DNA of 64,000 bases from Arsenophonus sp031446125 (GTDB lineage: Bacteria; Pseudomonadota; Gammaproteobacteria; Enterobacterales; Enterobacteriaceae), in NCBI GenBank assembly GCA_031446125.1, contig CP132909.1:248001-312000 (forward strand), in the 5' to 3' direction. The stretch's first letter is position 1. Each line of letters begins with the position of its first letter. This document shows, piece after piece, positions 38,544 through 48,675 of the stretch. The notes beneath the pieces are model-generated. The model had not been told where the DNA came from. It saw only the letters and a list, made by a program, of their open reading frames with translations, and searched no databases. Position numbers and translations under genes: made by a program.

Positions 38544-40991
38544 ATGAAAAGAATGTTAATTAACGCAACTCAAAAAGAAGAATTACGAGTTGCTCTTGTT
38601 GATGGCCAACGCTTGTATGATTTAGATATTGAACATACTGGACATGAACAAAAAAAAGCAAATATTTATAAAGGAAAAATTATTCGTATAGAACCTAGTT
38701 TAGAAGCAGCATTTGTTGATTATGGATCAGAAAAACACGGTTTTCTCCCCATCAAAGAAATTTCACGTGAATATTTTCCAAATCATTATCCAACTCATGG
38801 TCGTCCTAATATAAAAGATGTTGTAAAAGAAGGACAAGAACTTATTATACAAGTTGATAAAGAAAAAAGAGGAAATAAAGGTGCTGCTTTAACTACTTTT
38901 ATTAGTTTAGCTGGTAGTTATCTAGTTTTAATGCCGAATAATCCCAGAGCTGGTGGGATATCAAGACGTATTGATGGTGAAGATCGTACAGAATTACAAG
39001 AAACATTATCTTCATTAACAATACCACATGGTATGGGATTAATTGTTCGTACTGCAGGTTTAGGTAAATCCACAGAAACATTACAACAAGATTTAGAATA
39101 TCGAATTAAACATTGGGAAGCAATTAAAAAAGCAGCAGAAAATCGATCTGCTCCTTTTCTTATTCATCAGGAAAGCAACGTGATTGTCAGAGCTTTTCGT
39201 GATTACTTGCAACCAGATATTAGAGAAATATTAATAGATAATGAAAAAATTGTTAAAATTGCTCGTCATCATATTGAAGCAATTGGTCGTGGTGATTTTG
39301 TAAATAAAATAAAATTTTATAGTGGAGAAGTGCCACTTTTTAGTCATTATCAAATTGAATCACAAATTGAATCTGCTTTTCAACGTGAAGTTCGCTTACC
39401 ATCCGGTGGTGTTTTAGTAATTGATACAATGGAAGCATTGACAGCTATTGATATAAATTCATCACGTTCCACTCGTGGTGTTGATATCGAAGAAACAGCA
39501 TTAAATACAAATTTAGAAGCAGCAGATGAAATTGCTCGCCAATTACGTTTACGAGATTTAGGTGGACTGATTGTGATCGATTTTATTGATATGACACCAA
39601 CACGTCATCAACGTGATGTAGAAAATTGTTTGCGTGAAGCAGTACGTCAGGATCGAGCACGAATTCAAATTGCTAGAATATCACGGTTTGGTCTACTAGA
39701 AATGTCACGACAAAGATTAAGTCCATCTCTTGGTGAATCTACTCATCATCTTTGTCCTCGTTGTAGAGGAACAGGAAAAATTCGTGATAACGAATCACTT
39801 TCACTATCTATATTACGTTTGATAGAAGAAGAAGCTTTAAAAGATAATACTCATGAAATACATGCTATAGTACCTATACAAATTGCTTCTTATTTACTAA
39901 ATGAAAAGCGTCAATCAGTTAATGATATTGAATTGCGACAACATAATATACGTATTATTATTGTTCCTAATGATCAAATGCAATCTCCTCATTTTAATGT
40001 AATTCGTATTCGCAAGGGTGAAGAAATTGCAAAATTAAGTTATTATCTTGCTGAATATCATGAATCTGAAATGAGCAATGTACTCGAAAATAATACTCCC
40101 GAAAAAAAAATATCTGTACCATCCACTACTTCTATTCTTGCTCCTCCCTCTATAAAAAATCAAACAATTATTTCTAATAAAAAAAATTTTAACAAAAAAA
40201 AATTAATTAATTTATTTAATAAAGTAAATAATTTTTTAAAAATATTTTTTATAAAATTACAAAAACCTATAGAAAAAAAAATAAAAAATAACAAATACAA
40301 AGATAATTATAAAAATACTGAATATTCTGAATATAACAAAAACAAACAACAAAAAAATAAGCATTTCATTTATGCTCAATCAAAAGATTATAATAATCAT
40401 AAAAATGCTTTTCAAGATTCTATAAAACACACTCAAGAAAATTGTGAGAAACAAAAAGACTTAATATTGGACGATAAAACAGAAAAAATAATTAAACAAA
40501 AATTTAATAAACAACCAATAATTTTTCTTTCTAATAATAAAAAACATAAATTAATAGAATCACTAGAACTTAAAAATACTGAAATTCCAATAAAAACACG
40601 AAATAATGATACTATAAACCAAAATATTAAGTTGTCTACAATAACTCATTCAAATAAAATTGCTGTTATTTTAACTGAAAAATCAATGATATTGCATGAA
40701 TCAAAAAATATAAAAACAGGAATAAGTGTTCTTGATGTAAAAGAACAAAATAAATTTCTAATTCGCCAAGATAACAAAAAAAATACTAGTATTATTCCAC
40801 CACGTAGATCACGTAGATCTCCGCGCCATTTAAGAGTTAGTGGACAACGTCGTCGTCGTTATCGCGATGAATATCGAGAAAAAGAATTAATAACATTAAA
40901 AAAAGAAGTTGATTTATCTCAATTATCTTTAGATGAAATATCCAAAAAAAAAATATTATCTGCTATTGAAATGAAATATGATGATATATAA
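38544..40991 (+). CDS. rne: Ribonuclease E, shortened C-terminal half
   Basis: 815 residues from the ATG at 38544 (MKRMLINATQKEELRVALVDGQRLYD aligns with the E. coli start; an upstream GTG adds four codons). E. coli RNase E has 1061. The catalytic half (about 1-500) is highly conserved: S1 domain, 5' sensor, DNase I-like core with DINSSR and GLIVIDFIDM, and Zn-link CPRCRGTG. After it comes a Lys/Asn-rich stretch containing a hydrophobic-basic helix (LINLFNKVNNFLKIFF, residues about 553-568) that may be the membrane anchor, and the Arg-rich AR2 patch (RRSRRSPRHLRVSGQRRRRY, about 754-773). It ends soon after, without the C-terminal region that binds enolase and PNPase. It handles mRNA decay and rRNA/tRNA processing. 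Confidence 0.96.
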   Translation: MKRMLINATQKEELRVALVDGQRLYDLDIEHTGHEQKKANIYKGKIIRIEPSLEAAFVDYGSEKHGFLPIKEISREYFPNHYPTHGRPNIKDVVKEGQELIIQVDKEKRGNKGAALTTFISLAGSYLVLMPNNPRAGGISRRIDGEDRTELQETLSSLTIPHGMGLIVRTAGLGKSTETLQQDLEYRIKHWEAIKKAAENRSAPFLIHQESNVIVRAFRDYLQPDIREILIDNEKIVKIARHHIEAIGRGDFVNKIKFYSGEVPLFSHYQIESQIESAFQREVRLPSGGVLVIDTMEALTAIDINSSRSTRGVDIEETALNTNLEAADEIARQLRLRDLGGLIVIDFIDMTPTRHQRDVENCLREAVRQDRARIQIARISRFGLLEMSRQRLSPSLGESTHHLCPRCRGTGKIRDNESLSLSILRLIEEEALKDNTHEIHAIVPIQIASYLLNEKRQSVNDIELRQHNIRIIIVPNDQMQSPHFNVIRIRKGEEIAKLSYYLAEYHESEMSNVLENNTPEKKISVPSTTSILAPPSIKNQTIISNKKNFNKKKLINLFNKVNNFLKIFFIKLQKPIEKKIKNNKYKDNYKNTEYSEYNKNKQQKNKHFIYAQSKDYNNHKNAFQDSIKHTQENCEKQKDLILDDKTEKIIKQKFNKQPIIFLSNNKKHKLIESLELKNTEIPIKTRNNDTINQNIKLSTITHSNKIAVILTEKSMILHESKNIKTGISVLDVKEQNKFLIRQDNKKNTSIIPPRRSRRSPRHLRVSGQRRRRYRDEYREKELITLKKEVDLSQLSLDEISKKKILSAIEMKYDDI

Positions 40992-41925
40992 AAAATTGAA
41001 GAAAAAAGATCAATGACTCAAACGATGAAATAAAAAAAATTATAACTGTAATATCATAAATCTATAAAATATTCATATAATCTTCTGAACTATTGATTTT
41101 TTTTAAAAAAAAACAAAGATATTATAGAAAACAAAAATCAAAAGTAATTAAAATAAATTATTTTTTAATAAAAATCAAAGTTAAAAAAATAGCAGTTAAA
41201 AAAATAAAAAAAATTTATATTTTTAATAATTAAAAATAATGCACTTAAATAATATTTAAAAAATAAAAAAATTTTTAATTATGTTTTTAAATAAAAAATT
41301 AATATTAATTTAAAATAAAGTAATCACAAAAAAATATCATAAAAATAATTTTTATTTACATTAAAAAAGCGATTATCTTCACAAGAATACTATTTAATGC
41401 AATAGAAGAAAAATAATAATATCACTATAATTTTTGAAATTATTTTTTTTACATGAAAAAAAGAGTTATATTTTTCGTTTATTTTTTAAAAGTAAGATAA
41501 AAATATATAAAAAATATTGTATTAAACGATATTTTTACGTTTTATGATATAACATCTTTTAAAAAATTACCTATATAATTTTTTTAAAAAATATTTTACT
41601 AAATTATATATTATAAAAATTACAAATAATTTTTAATTAATTTTCAGTTATAAAAATAATTTTTATCGCTATAAAAATATTCACTATTAAAATATTAAAA
41701 ATAATATTTTTATCAAATAAATTTCATAAAAATAATGATTTATATAAAATATTTTATATGCAAGAAAAAAATTTAGGTAAAATAATTTATATTATATAAA
41801 AAAAACGTGAATTATAAAGAATATTGTTTATCTAAATACTTTTTCAATTTTATTTAATTGATTGTTAATCATTAAATAAAATTTTACTTCCTTAAGGAAT
41901 TGCAAAAATTATTTTTTAAAAAACC
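40992..41925. other. Gene-free spacer
   Basis: Convergent spacer between rne and yeeX. In E. coli flagellar genes flank rne. No remnant is recognised here. Confidence 0.55.
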
Positions 41926-42249
41926 TTATTCTTCATTTTGATCACCTATTGTTTTTAATTTTTGTAATAATTCTCTGCGTTTTTTTGATAATTCTGCATT
42001 CTTGATATTATAATCGTCAATACGATCTTCATAATCATTGCGCATATTAAAAATTATTGCTCTAATCTCTTGGATGGTCATCCCTTCTTTAAGATACTCA
42101 TTTAAATTGTCTAACAATAATACTCTTTTTTTATTATCTCTAATTTTTTTTTCATTATCTATTAATTCACGTTTAATTTTATTTTTACAACGAAACATAC
42201 GGACGAACTCTAATACGTTTTTGAATGACTGCTTATTTATATTTGTCAT
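41926..42249 (-). CDS. yeeX: DUF496 family protein YeeX
   Basis: 107-residue highly charged, probably coiled-coil protein matching E. coli YeeX (UPF0265/DUF496) along its length. It carries [46 protein letters not shown], and [23 protein letters not shown] against the E. coli [46 protein letters not shown] and [23 protein letters not shown]. I know of no firmly established function. There is no signal peptide or membrane helix, so it is cytosolic. AAGG precedes the ATG. In E. coli yeeX is also close to sbcB; yeeA, sbmC and dacD, which lie between, have been lost here. Confidence 0.9.
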   Translation of the reverse strand: [107 protein letters not shown]

Positions 42250-42523
42250 TTTTATACCTTTTATAAAACATGCATATTACAAAAAATACAAAATTTTTCA
42301 TAAAATTCATATATTTTTATTATCTTTAATGTTATGATTTTAATTATTAACTTTACATGAATAGTATAATGCAATAATACAAAATCTAAGTATTATATCT
42401 TTAATATTCATATATTTTGCTTGCTAACTAAAATAGTTATAATTTATATTTGTAAAATAAAAAATCATAATAATAAAAAATTGCATTAAATAATATATTT
42501 AATCATAAAATTGGAAAAATATT

Positions 42524-43963
42524 TTGATTGATACACAAAAATTTTCATTTTTGTTTTATGATTACGAAACATTTGGAAAAAATCCTGCTCTTGATAGACC
42601 AGTACAATTTGCAAGTATTCGCACAGATTTTGATTTTAATTTTATTGAAGAACCAGAAATTTTTTATTGTTCTCCTGCCAATGATTATCTCCCAGAACCT
42701 GAAGCAGTTATTATTCATGGTATTACACCACAATATGCAATAGCTCATGGAGTGAATGAAGCTGAATTTGCTAAACATATTTATTCTATTTTTAGTATAG
42801 GTAATACTTGTATTCTTGGTTATAATAATATTCAATTTGATGATGAAGTAAGCCGCTATATATTTTATAGAAATTTTTATGATCCATATGATTACAGCTG
42901 GAAATCAGGCAATTCACGTTGGGATTTAATAAATGTGTTGCGAGCTTGTTATGCATTACGTCCTAATGGAATTTATTGGCCTCATAATAACAATGGACTA
43001 CCTAGTTTTAGATTAGAAGATTTAACAAATATTAATAACGTTCAGCATTTAAATGCTCATAACGCCATGGGAGATGTTTTAGCTACTATAGAAATAGCAA
43101 AATTAATAAAAAAAGCACAACCGCGTTTATTTGATTATTTTTTTAAACTGAGAAAAAAAAATAAAATTATGAAATTAATTGATTGTGTTAACATGATACC
43201 ATTAATTTATATTTCTAGTATATTCGGAGCAACCAAATCGAATATTAGCATAATTGCTCCAATTGCTTGGCATCCTAAAAATAAAAATATTTTTTTTGCT
43301 TATGACCTTGCAGGAGATATCAATGAATTTTTAAAATCAAACAATAATATATTACAAAAATACGATCTACTGAAATTTAAAATCAGTAATAAACATATAA
43401 AAAATATTCAATTAATCAATATCAATAAATGTCCTATTTTAGCACCAATTAATTTATTAAAATCTATAGATTTAAAACGTATATCACTAGATATTAATCA
43501 TTGTATGAATAATTGGAAAAAATTAAGAAAAGACAAAACAATTCAATGTAAAATCATTAATTTTTTTTCTCAAAAAAATTTTTTACATGAACCTGACGTT
43601 GATGTCGATTATAAATTATATGAAGGTTTTTTTAGCAGTAAAGATCGTTTAAAAATGAACATTATAACTCACACTTCACCAAAAGATTTATCAAAATTAA
43701 ATTTAAATTTTGATGATCCTCGAATAAGTCAATTATTATTTCGTTATCGTAGCAGAAATTATCCAAATACTCTCACAAAACAAGAGAAATTAACTTGGTT
43801 ATCTCATCGAAAAAATATATTAAACAAAGAAACAATAAATAAATATTTAAAGTATATAGATAAATTATTTTTGATATATAACGATAATAAAAAAATATGT
43901 GCTTACTTAAAAGAACTTGTTAAATATGTAAATCAAATTACCAATGAATGTTTTAAAAAATAA
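42524..43963 (+). CDS. sbcB: Exodeoxyribonuclease I
   Basis: 479 residues (E. coli ExoI 475). It is a 3'-5' exonuclease on single-stranded DNA, used in recombination and mismatch repair. The DEDDh active site is visible: FLFYDYETFGKNPALDRPVQFA near residues 9-30 with the first Asp and Glu, CILGYNNIQFDDEVSRYIFYRNFYDPY near 98-124, and NAHNAMGDVLATIEIAK near 178-194 with the His and last Asp. The SH3-like and C-terminal helical domains are present but more divergent (INKCPILAPINLLKS, LLFRYRSRNYP). The start is a TTG without a clear ribosome site. It keeps yeeX as its upstream neighbour. Confidence 0.95.
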   Translation: MIDTQKFSFLFYDYETFGKNPALDRPVQFASIRTDFDFNFIEEPEIFYCSPANDYLPEPEAVIIHGITPQYAIAHGVNEAEFAKHIYSIFSIGNTCILGYNNIQFDDEVSRYIFYRNFYDPYDYSWKSGNSRWDLINVLRACYALRPNGIYWPHNNNGLPSFRLEDLTNINNVQHLNAHNAMGDVLATIEIAKLIKKAQPRLFDYFFKLRKKNKIMKLIDCVNMIPLIYISSIFGATKSNISIIAPIAWHPKNKNIFFAYDLAGDINEFLKSNNNILQKYDLLKFKISNKHIKNIQLININKCPILAPINLLKSIDLKRISLDINHCMNNWKKLRKDKTIQCKIINFFSQKNFLHEPDVDVDYKLYEGFFSSKDRLKMNIITHTSPKDLSKLNLNFDDPRISQLLFRYRSRNYPNTLTKQEKLTWLSHRKNILNKETINKYLKYIDKLFLIYNDNKKICAYLKELVKYVNQITNECFKK

Positions 43964-44370
43964 TTAAATTTAAAAAATATATTATAGAGTATCATAGTTT
44001 TATATATTTTTTTAGAAAGAAAAACAAAATTATCATATTTTTTTTTATATTTATAAAGATAAAATAATTAATAAAAAATATATAAAATTTTTAAATATTA
44101 TGTTTAATTCTTAATTTCAAGATTAAAAAATAAATTATAGATTAATTTTTATATAATTATTTAATTTATTTAAAAAATATTATAATTTTAATATTTTAAT
44201 TTTTAATTTAAAGAAAATTTGTTTTTAGTTTTTAAAAAAAAATATTTCTTATGTAATAGATATTCAAAGATTTTAATTGTTGAAAAATATATTAGTATAA
44301 ATTACATATTTTTATTACCATTAATATGTTTACTTTATAATGAATAAAAATTTTAAAAAATATTAAAAAA
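43964..44370. other. Gene-free convergent spacer
   Basis: Spacer between sbcB and lysP. AT-rich; nothing recognised. Confidence 0.55.
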
Positions 44371-45819
44371 TTACTTAAAAAATTTTTCGTTATATTCAGG
44401 GAAATCCATTTCTTGATAATTAATAAAACGTGTTTTTTTAATAATTTTATACGAAAACCATATTATTACAAATAAAATAATACCGATATACGTTGTAATA
44501 ATGCCATACCAATCAATTTTTTCAGATAAAAATGCTTGATAATTTTGTGAAAAAATAATAAATAAACAAAGAAAAAAAGCAAAAATCGGCCCAAATGGAA
44601 AAAATTTTGAACGATACGGTAATTTATTTAAATCTTCTCCCTGTGAAATATAACCTTTACGAAAGCGGTAGTGAGTAATCGCAATACCTATCCAAGCTAT
44701 AAATCCAGTCATTCCTGAAATATTTAATAACCATAAATAAACAACTTGATTACCAAACATTGAACTTAAAAAACAAAGACCACTAACAAAAGTATTGGCA
44801 ATTAAGGCATGAAGTGGGATTCCTTTAGAAGATAATTTTGAAAATATTTTTGGTGCTTTCCCTTCTTTTGCTAACGTATATAACATTCTAGTAGAAGCAT
44901 ACATACCTGAATTACCAGCAGATAATATTGCTGTTAAAATAACTGCATTCATTATAATAGCTGCTGATAATAATCCTGCATTTTCAAAAACTAGTGTAAA
45001 AGGACTAATGCTGATACCAATAATTTCGTTTCTTAATAAACGTGAATCCATGTATGGAATAATTAAACTCATAACTAATATAGAAAAAACATAAAATAAT
45101 AAAATTCTCCAAAAAATTTGTCCTACTGCTTTAGGAATATTTTTGCTTGGATCTTTAGATTCACCAGCTGCCATACCAATTAATTCAGTACCCTGAAAGG
45201 AAAAACCTACAATCATAGCAATTCCAATCATAGATGAAAAACCACCAACGAAAGGCGCTTGACCTATTTTCCAATTATACCATCCTGTATTTTCTGCTCC
45301 TTTTAAAATACCTAAAATCATTAATATACCTATCATAATAAAAATCATAACAGTAATGATTTTGATTAAAGAAAACCAGTATTCTGCTTCAGCAAATCCT
45401 TTTACAGAAATAAAATTTAGCATGAAAATAATAGAAAGAAAAATTGTACTCCAAATCCAACCATCAATTTTAGGAAACCAATATTCCATCACCAATTGAG
45501 CAGCTACTAAGTCAACTGCTATAGTTACAGTCCAATTATACCAATAATTCCAGCCAAGTGCAAAACCAAAGCTTTCATCGACATATCGGGAACCATAAAT
45601 AGAAAATAATCCTGAAACTGGTAAATAAGCTGCCAATTCTCCTAAGCTAGTCATTAAACAATAAACCATAATACCAATAACCAGATAGGTTAATACAGCC
45701 CCACCTGGTCCAGCTTGAGCAAGAGTAGCTCCGGAAGCCACAAATAATCCGGTACCAATGGAACCACCAATGGCTATCATCGTCAAATGACGTGCTTTTA
45801 ATTCTCGATGTAATTTTAT
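44371..45819 (-). CDS. lysP: Lysine-specific permease LysP (apparent non-standard start)
   Basis: APC-superfamily amino-acid/proton symporter with twelve membrane helices. It matches E. coli LysP closely: TMIAIGGSIGTGLFVASGAT at the first helix, WNYWYNWTVTIAVDLVAAQL, SFQGTELIGMAAGESKDPSKNIPKA, and NSGMYASTRMLYTLAKEGKAPKIF. A TTG at 45784-45786 is the first usual start codon, but the frame continues upstream with KLHRELKARHLTM, matching E. coli LRRELKARHLTM, so translation must begin earlier. No ATG, GTG or TTG occurs before the in-frame stop. An ATA at 45817-45819 lies 7 bases after GGAG (45827-45830) and is my choice. In E. coli lysP is also in the general area of proL and rplY. Confidence 0.9.
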   Translation of the reverse strand: MKLHRELKARHLTMIAIGGSIGTGLFVASGATLAQAGPGGAVLTYLVIGIMVYCLMTSLGELAAYLPVSGLFSIYGSRYVDESFGFALGWNYWYNWTVTIAVDLVAAQLVMEYWFPKIDGWIWSTIFLSIIFMLNFISVKGFAEAEYWFSLIKIITVMIFIMIGILMILGILKGAENTGWYNWKIGQAPFVGGFSSMIGIAMIVGFSFQGTELIGMAAGESKDPSKNIPKAVGQIFWRILLFYVFSILVMSLIIPYMDSRLLRNEIIGISISPFTLVFENAGLLSAAIIMNAVILTAILSAGNSGMYASTRMLYTLAKEGKAPKIFSKLSSKGIPLHALIANTFVSGLCFLSSMFGNQVVYLWLLNISGMTGFIAWIGIAITHYRFRKGYISQGEDLNKLPYRSKFFPFGPIFAFFLCLFIIFSQNYQAFLSEKIDWYGIITTYIGIILFVIIWFSYKIIKKTRFINYQEMDFPEYNEKFFK

Positions 45820-46758
45820 TCTAACGCTCCAAATATTAAGATATAGGTTATTTTACATAAATAACTGTTTATTAAAAATATTTTTCTAAAAATAGTATTT
45901 TAAATCATTTTTTTAATTATATTTGTTAAATATACAATATACTTAATAATTGATTGATCATCACTAATAAAATAAATATTATTTTATTAAGTAAGTTTTA
46001 TAGAAGAGACTAAAAAATATTATTCAATAAAAAATATTTCTAATAATTTAAAAAATTATAAACTTTATTAATATTATCAATGATAATTTTAATATACATT
46101 ATTATATTTATTTTTTATACATGTTATATTAATAAATATTTAAAATTAAAAATTTATTTTTTATAAAACATTACAAAGATCAATTTATTTTTTATTTTAA
46201 ATTTATATACTAATATGTTTAAGAAAAAAAATTCTATTTAGTATTTTTTAGTAAATTTTTATAAAAATTTTAAAAATAAACAATACTAATAACAATATAA
46301 TTAATTATCTGAAATAAAAATCTTACAAATTAATAAAATTATAATTTTATTAATTTAAATTCAGTATATTAATATCAAAAAAAATAAAAAATTATATGAA
46401 ATTTTAATAAACATGATGTATCTTCCAGATAATTATTATAGTATAGAATATACCTTAAAATCGTTACTTTTATTACATTGATAATGTTATATTTATTGAA
46501 TATTACCGTGATTTTTTGACAATGAGAATTTAAGATAAAACCTTTTAAAATATTTTTTAAACACTCGAATTAATAATTTTATAAATACAAAAAATATTTT
46601 TGTCTTTTATTTTTATGCTTAAAGAATATAATTTATTATTTCTCTTTTTAAGAGAAATATCTTTTTATCTTTTGTATAACAATAAAAAAGAAGTGATTTT
46701 ATTTTTTTTAAAAAAATTTATAGAAAACAAAAATTATATAATAAAACATTTTTAATGA
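45820..46758. other. Spacer with a hairpin downstream of tRNA-Pro
   Basis: Spacer between lysP and tRNA-Pro. The inverted repeat ATTTCTCTT-TTT-AAGAGAAAT (46638-46658, 9-bp stem) lies about 100 bases past the tRNA end and might terminate its transcript. No coding remnant is seen. Confidence 0.45.
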
Positions 46759-46832
46759 TCGGCATGAGAGGATTCGAACCTCTGACCTCCGACACCCCAT
46801 GACGGAACACTACCAGTCTGTGCTACATGCCG
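46759..46832 (-). tRNA. tRNA-Pro(GGG)
   Basis: 74-base cloverleaf on the minus strand: acceptor CGGCATG with CATGCCG, anticodon GGG in ATGGGGT, T-arm AGAGGTTCGAATCCTCT, discriminator A. CCA is not encoded. The anticodon arm CCGTCATGGGGTGTCGG equals that of E. coli proL, which also lies near rplY. Confidence 0.96.
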
Positions 46833-47430
46833 ATATTTAAAATCATAAAATTCTTCTATATTCGAAATATTTTTTATTTTTTTTTGCTTAAAAATATTTT
46901 TAACATCATTTTGTAGTACAGAAAATTTCTGTAAAATATTTGATTTTAAATTATATAATATTTTTTATTTTTGACAATGTTTATGATTTCTTTTTGATAA
47001 ATAATTTTAATTGATATTTTTACGATATATATTTTTATATAATAAATAAAATAATAATTATTTTATGCTATATATAATTATAAAAAAATTGAAAAAGTTA
47101 CAAAATATTTTTTTCTTATTAAGCAATTATTTAAAAACAATTTTAAACTACTTGACATAAAATATATTAGGTAAAAATATTTTTTAAATATATATAAACA
47201 ATTTTATAATTCACTACTTATATAGTTTTATTTTTATTGTCTTTGTCTTTTAAAGGAGACTAATTTTGCTTAATAATTTTGTTTATTTTATTTAGATTGT
47301 AATTTTATACGTTTTAAAAACATAATTTTAAAAGTATAAATGTACATTTTATAATTTTTTATTAAATAACAAAAAATAGATTTTTTAAAAATATTTTAAT
47401 TAATTTTTTATTGTATAAATTTATGAGTTA
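46833..47430. other. Gene-free spacer
   Basis: E. coli has yejK, yejL and yejM between rplY and proL. None is readable here. Confidence 0.5.
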
Positions 47431-47712
47431 TTAAACTCGAAAAAAATCGATGTGTATTATTTTAGTTTTAAATGGATGACGTTGTAACGCTTGTACTTTA
47501 ACTTTAATTTCTTTTTTATTAATTACTAAAATTAATGAACGATAAAATTCTATTTTTTTTTCCTGATTAAAAATTTCATCATGATCAAGTTCAATAACAG
47601 TTGTTTTTTTCTTATCACCATAAAGAATAGCTGGTAATTTGTTTTTCTTACGTAAAGATCGACTTGCACTTGTACCTTTATTTACGCGAATATCTGCATG
47701 AATAATTAACAT
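47431..47712 (-). CDS. rplY: 50S ribosomal protein L25
   Basis: 93 residues from the ATG at 47710-47712 (E. coli L25 94). It binds 5S rRNA in the large subunit. LIIHADIRVNKGTSASRSLRKKNKLPAILYG aligns with E. coli [31 protein letters not shown], and KEIKVKVQALQRHPFKTK, then IHIDFFRV, closes it. An upstream ATG adds five residues without homology; GAG 7 bases before the internal ATG supports the shorter form. It is the short single-domain form rather than the longer CTC type. Confidence 0.95.
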   Translation of the reverse strand: MLIIHADIRVNKGTSASRSLRKKNKLPAILYGDKKKTTVIELDHDEIFNQEKKIEFYRSLILVINKKEIKVKVQALQRHPFKTKIIHIDFFRV

Positions 47713-48675
47713 AATTTTTCTCATCATACTATAAAATTATTTATTTTCTTATATAAATATTTTTTATATTACATAAATTAAAAGATTAAGATAATAAAAA
47801 AAGATTTTTATATCAACTAAAAATATATTTTTGATTTATAATTCAATATTTTTATAAAAAATTTAGCATATAAAATTTTTATTTTAACAAAAAAAATATT
47901 ATATTCCAATCGTATTTTAAAAAATATGCATAATTTAAAATTATATCATAAAAAAATATCAAAAATATCACTTCAATTACTTTGCAAAAAAATATTTTTT
48001 ATTAAGACAGTATATAATGATCTAAAATTCTTATATAATAAATAACAATTTTTGATTATTTTAAAGATTTATAAATATTTACTTTATTAATTCTATCTTT
48101 TTATTATTTAATTAATATAATATAGAATGTTTTTTGCATTTTTTTTTATATTAGATTTTCTTAAACTTATATTAAAAAAAAATCTTATCTATATATTTTA
48201 ATAATTTTTATTTTATCAATAAATCAATTTTTTATAATAAAAAATTGATAATTTTCTAGATTACTTTTTTTTTAAAAAAAATAATTGCATTGCTTTTTCT
48301 AAAAGAAATCTTGAATATATATAATTATCAAGATATGATGCAAAAAATAACATACATACTTTTTTAAAATATTAAAAATCTAATATCATATAATTTTTTA
48401 AAAAATAATTTTAATTATAATATTATTTTTTTATAAATAATTAAAAACATATAATAATATAAATATTAAAAGATTTATTTAATTAAAATAATTTATAGTT
48501 TCAAAAATTAATCATAAAAAATGACCAACATTTTTGTAAAAAATAAAATAACACTAATTACTTAATATTTATTATGAAATTTTAATAATTTGATATTTAT
48601 TGCAAAATTTTAATAAAAAACTTTTTCTAGTATAAAAATAACTTATTGTTTAAATAATTTAATAAGAGAAATAAA
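47713..48675. other. Long gene-free spacer
   Basis: Divergent spacer of almost 1 kb between rplY and mnmA. No remnant or RNA gene is recognised. Confidence 0.55.

Noticed and set aside
41926..42249. H-NS or Hha-like nucleoid protein
   Set aside because: The coiled-coil pattern suggested it, but YeeX (DUF496) fits along the whole length and explains the sbcB neighbour.
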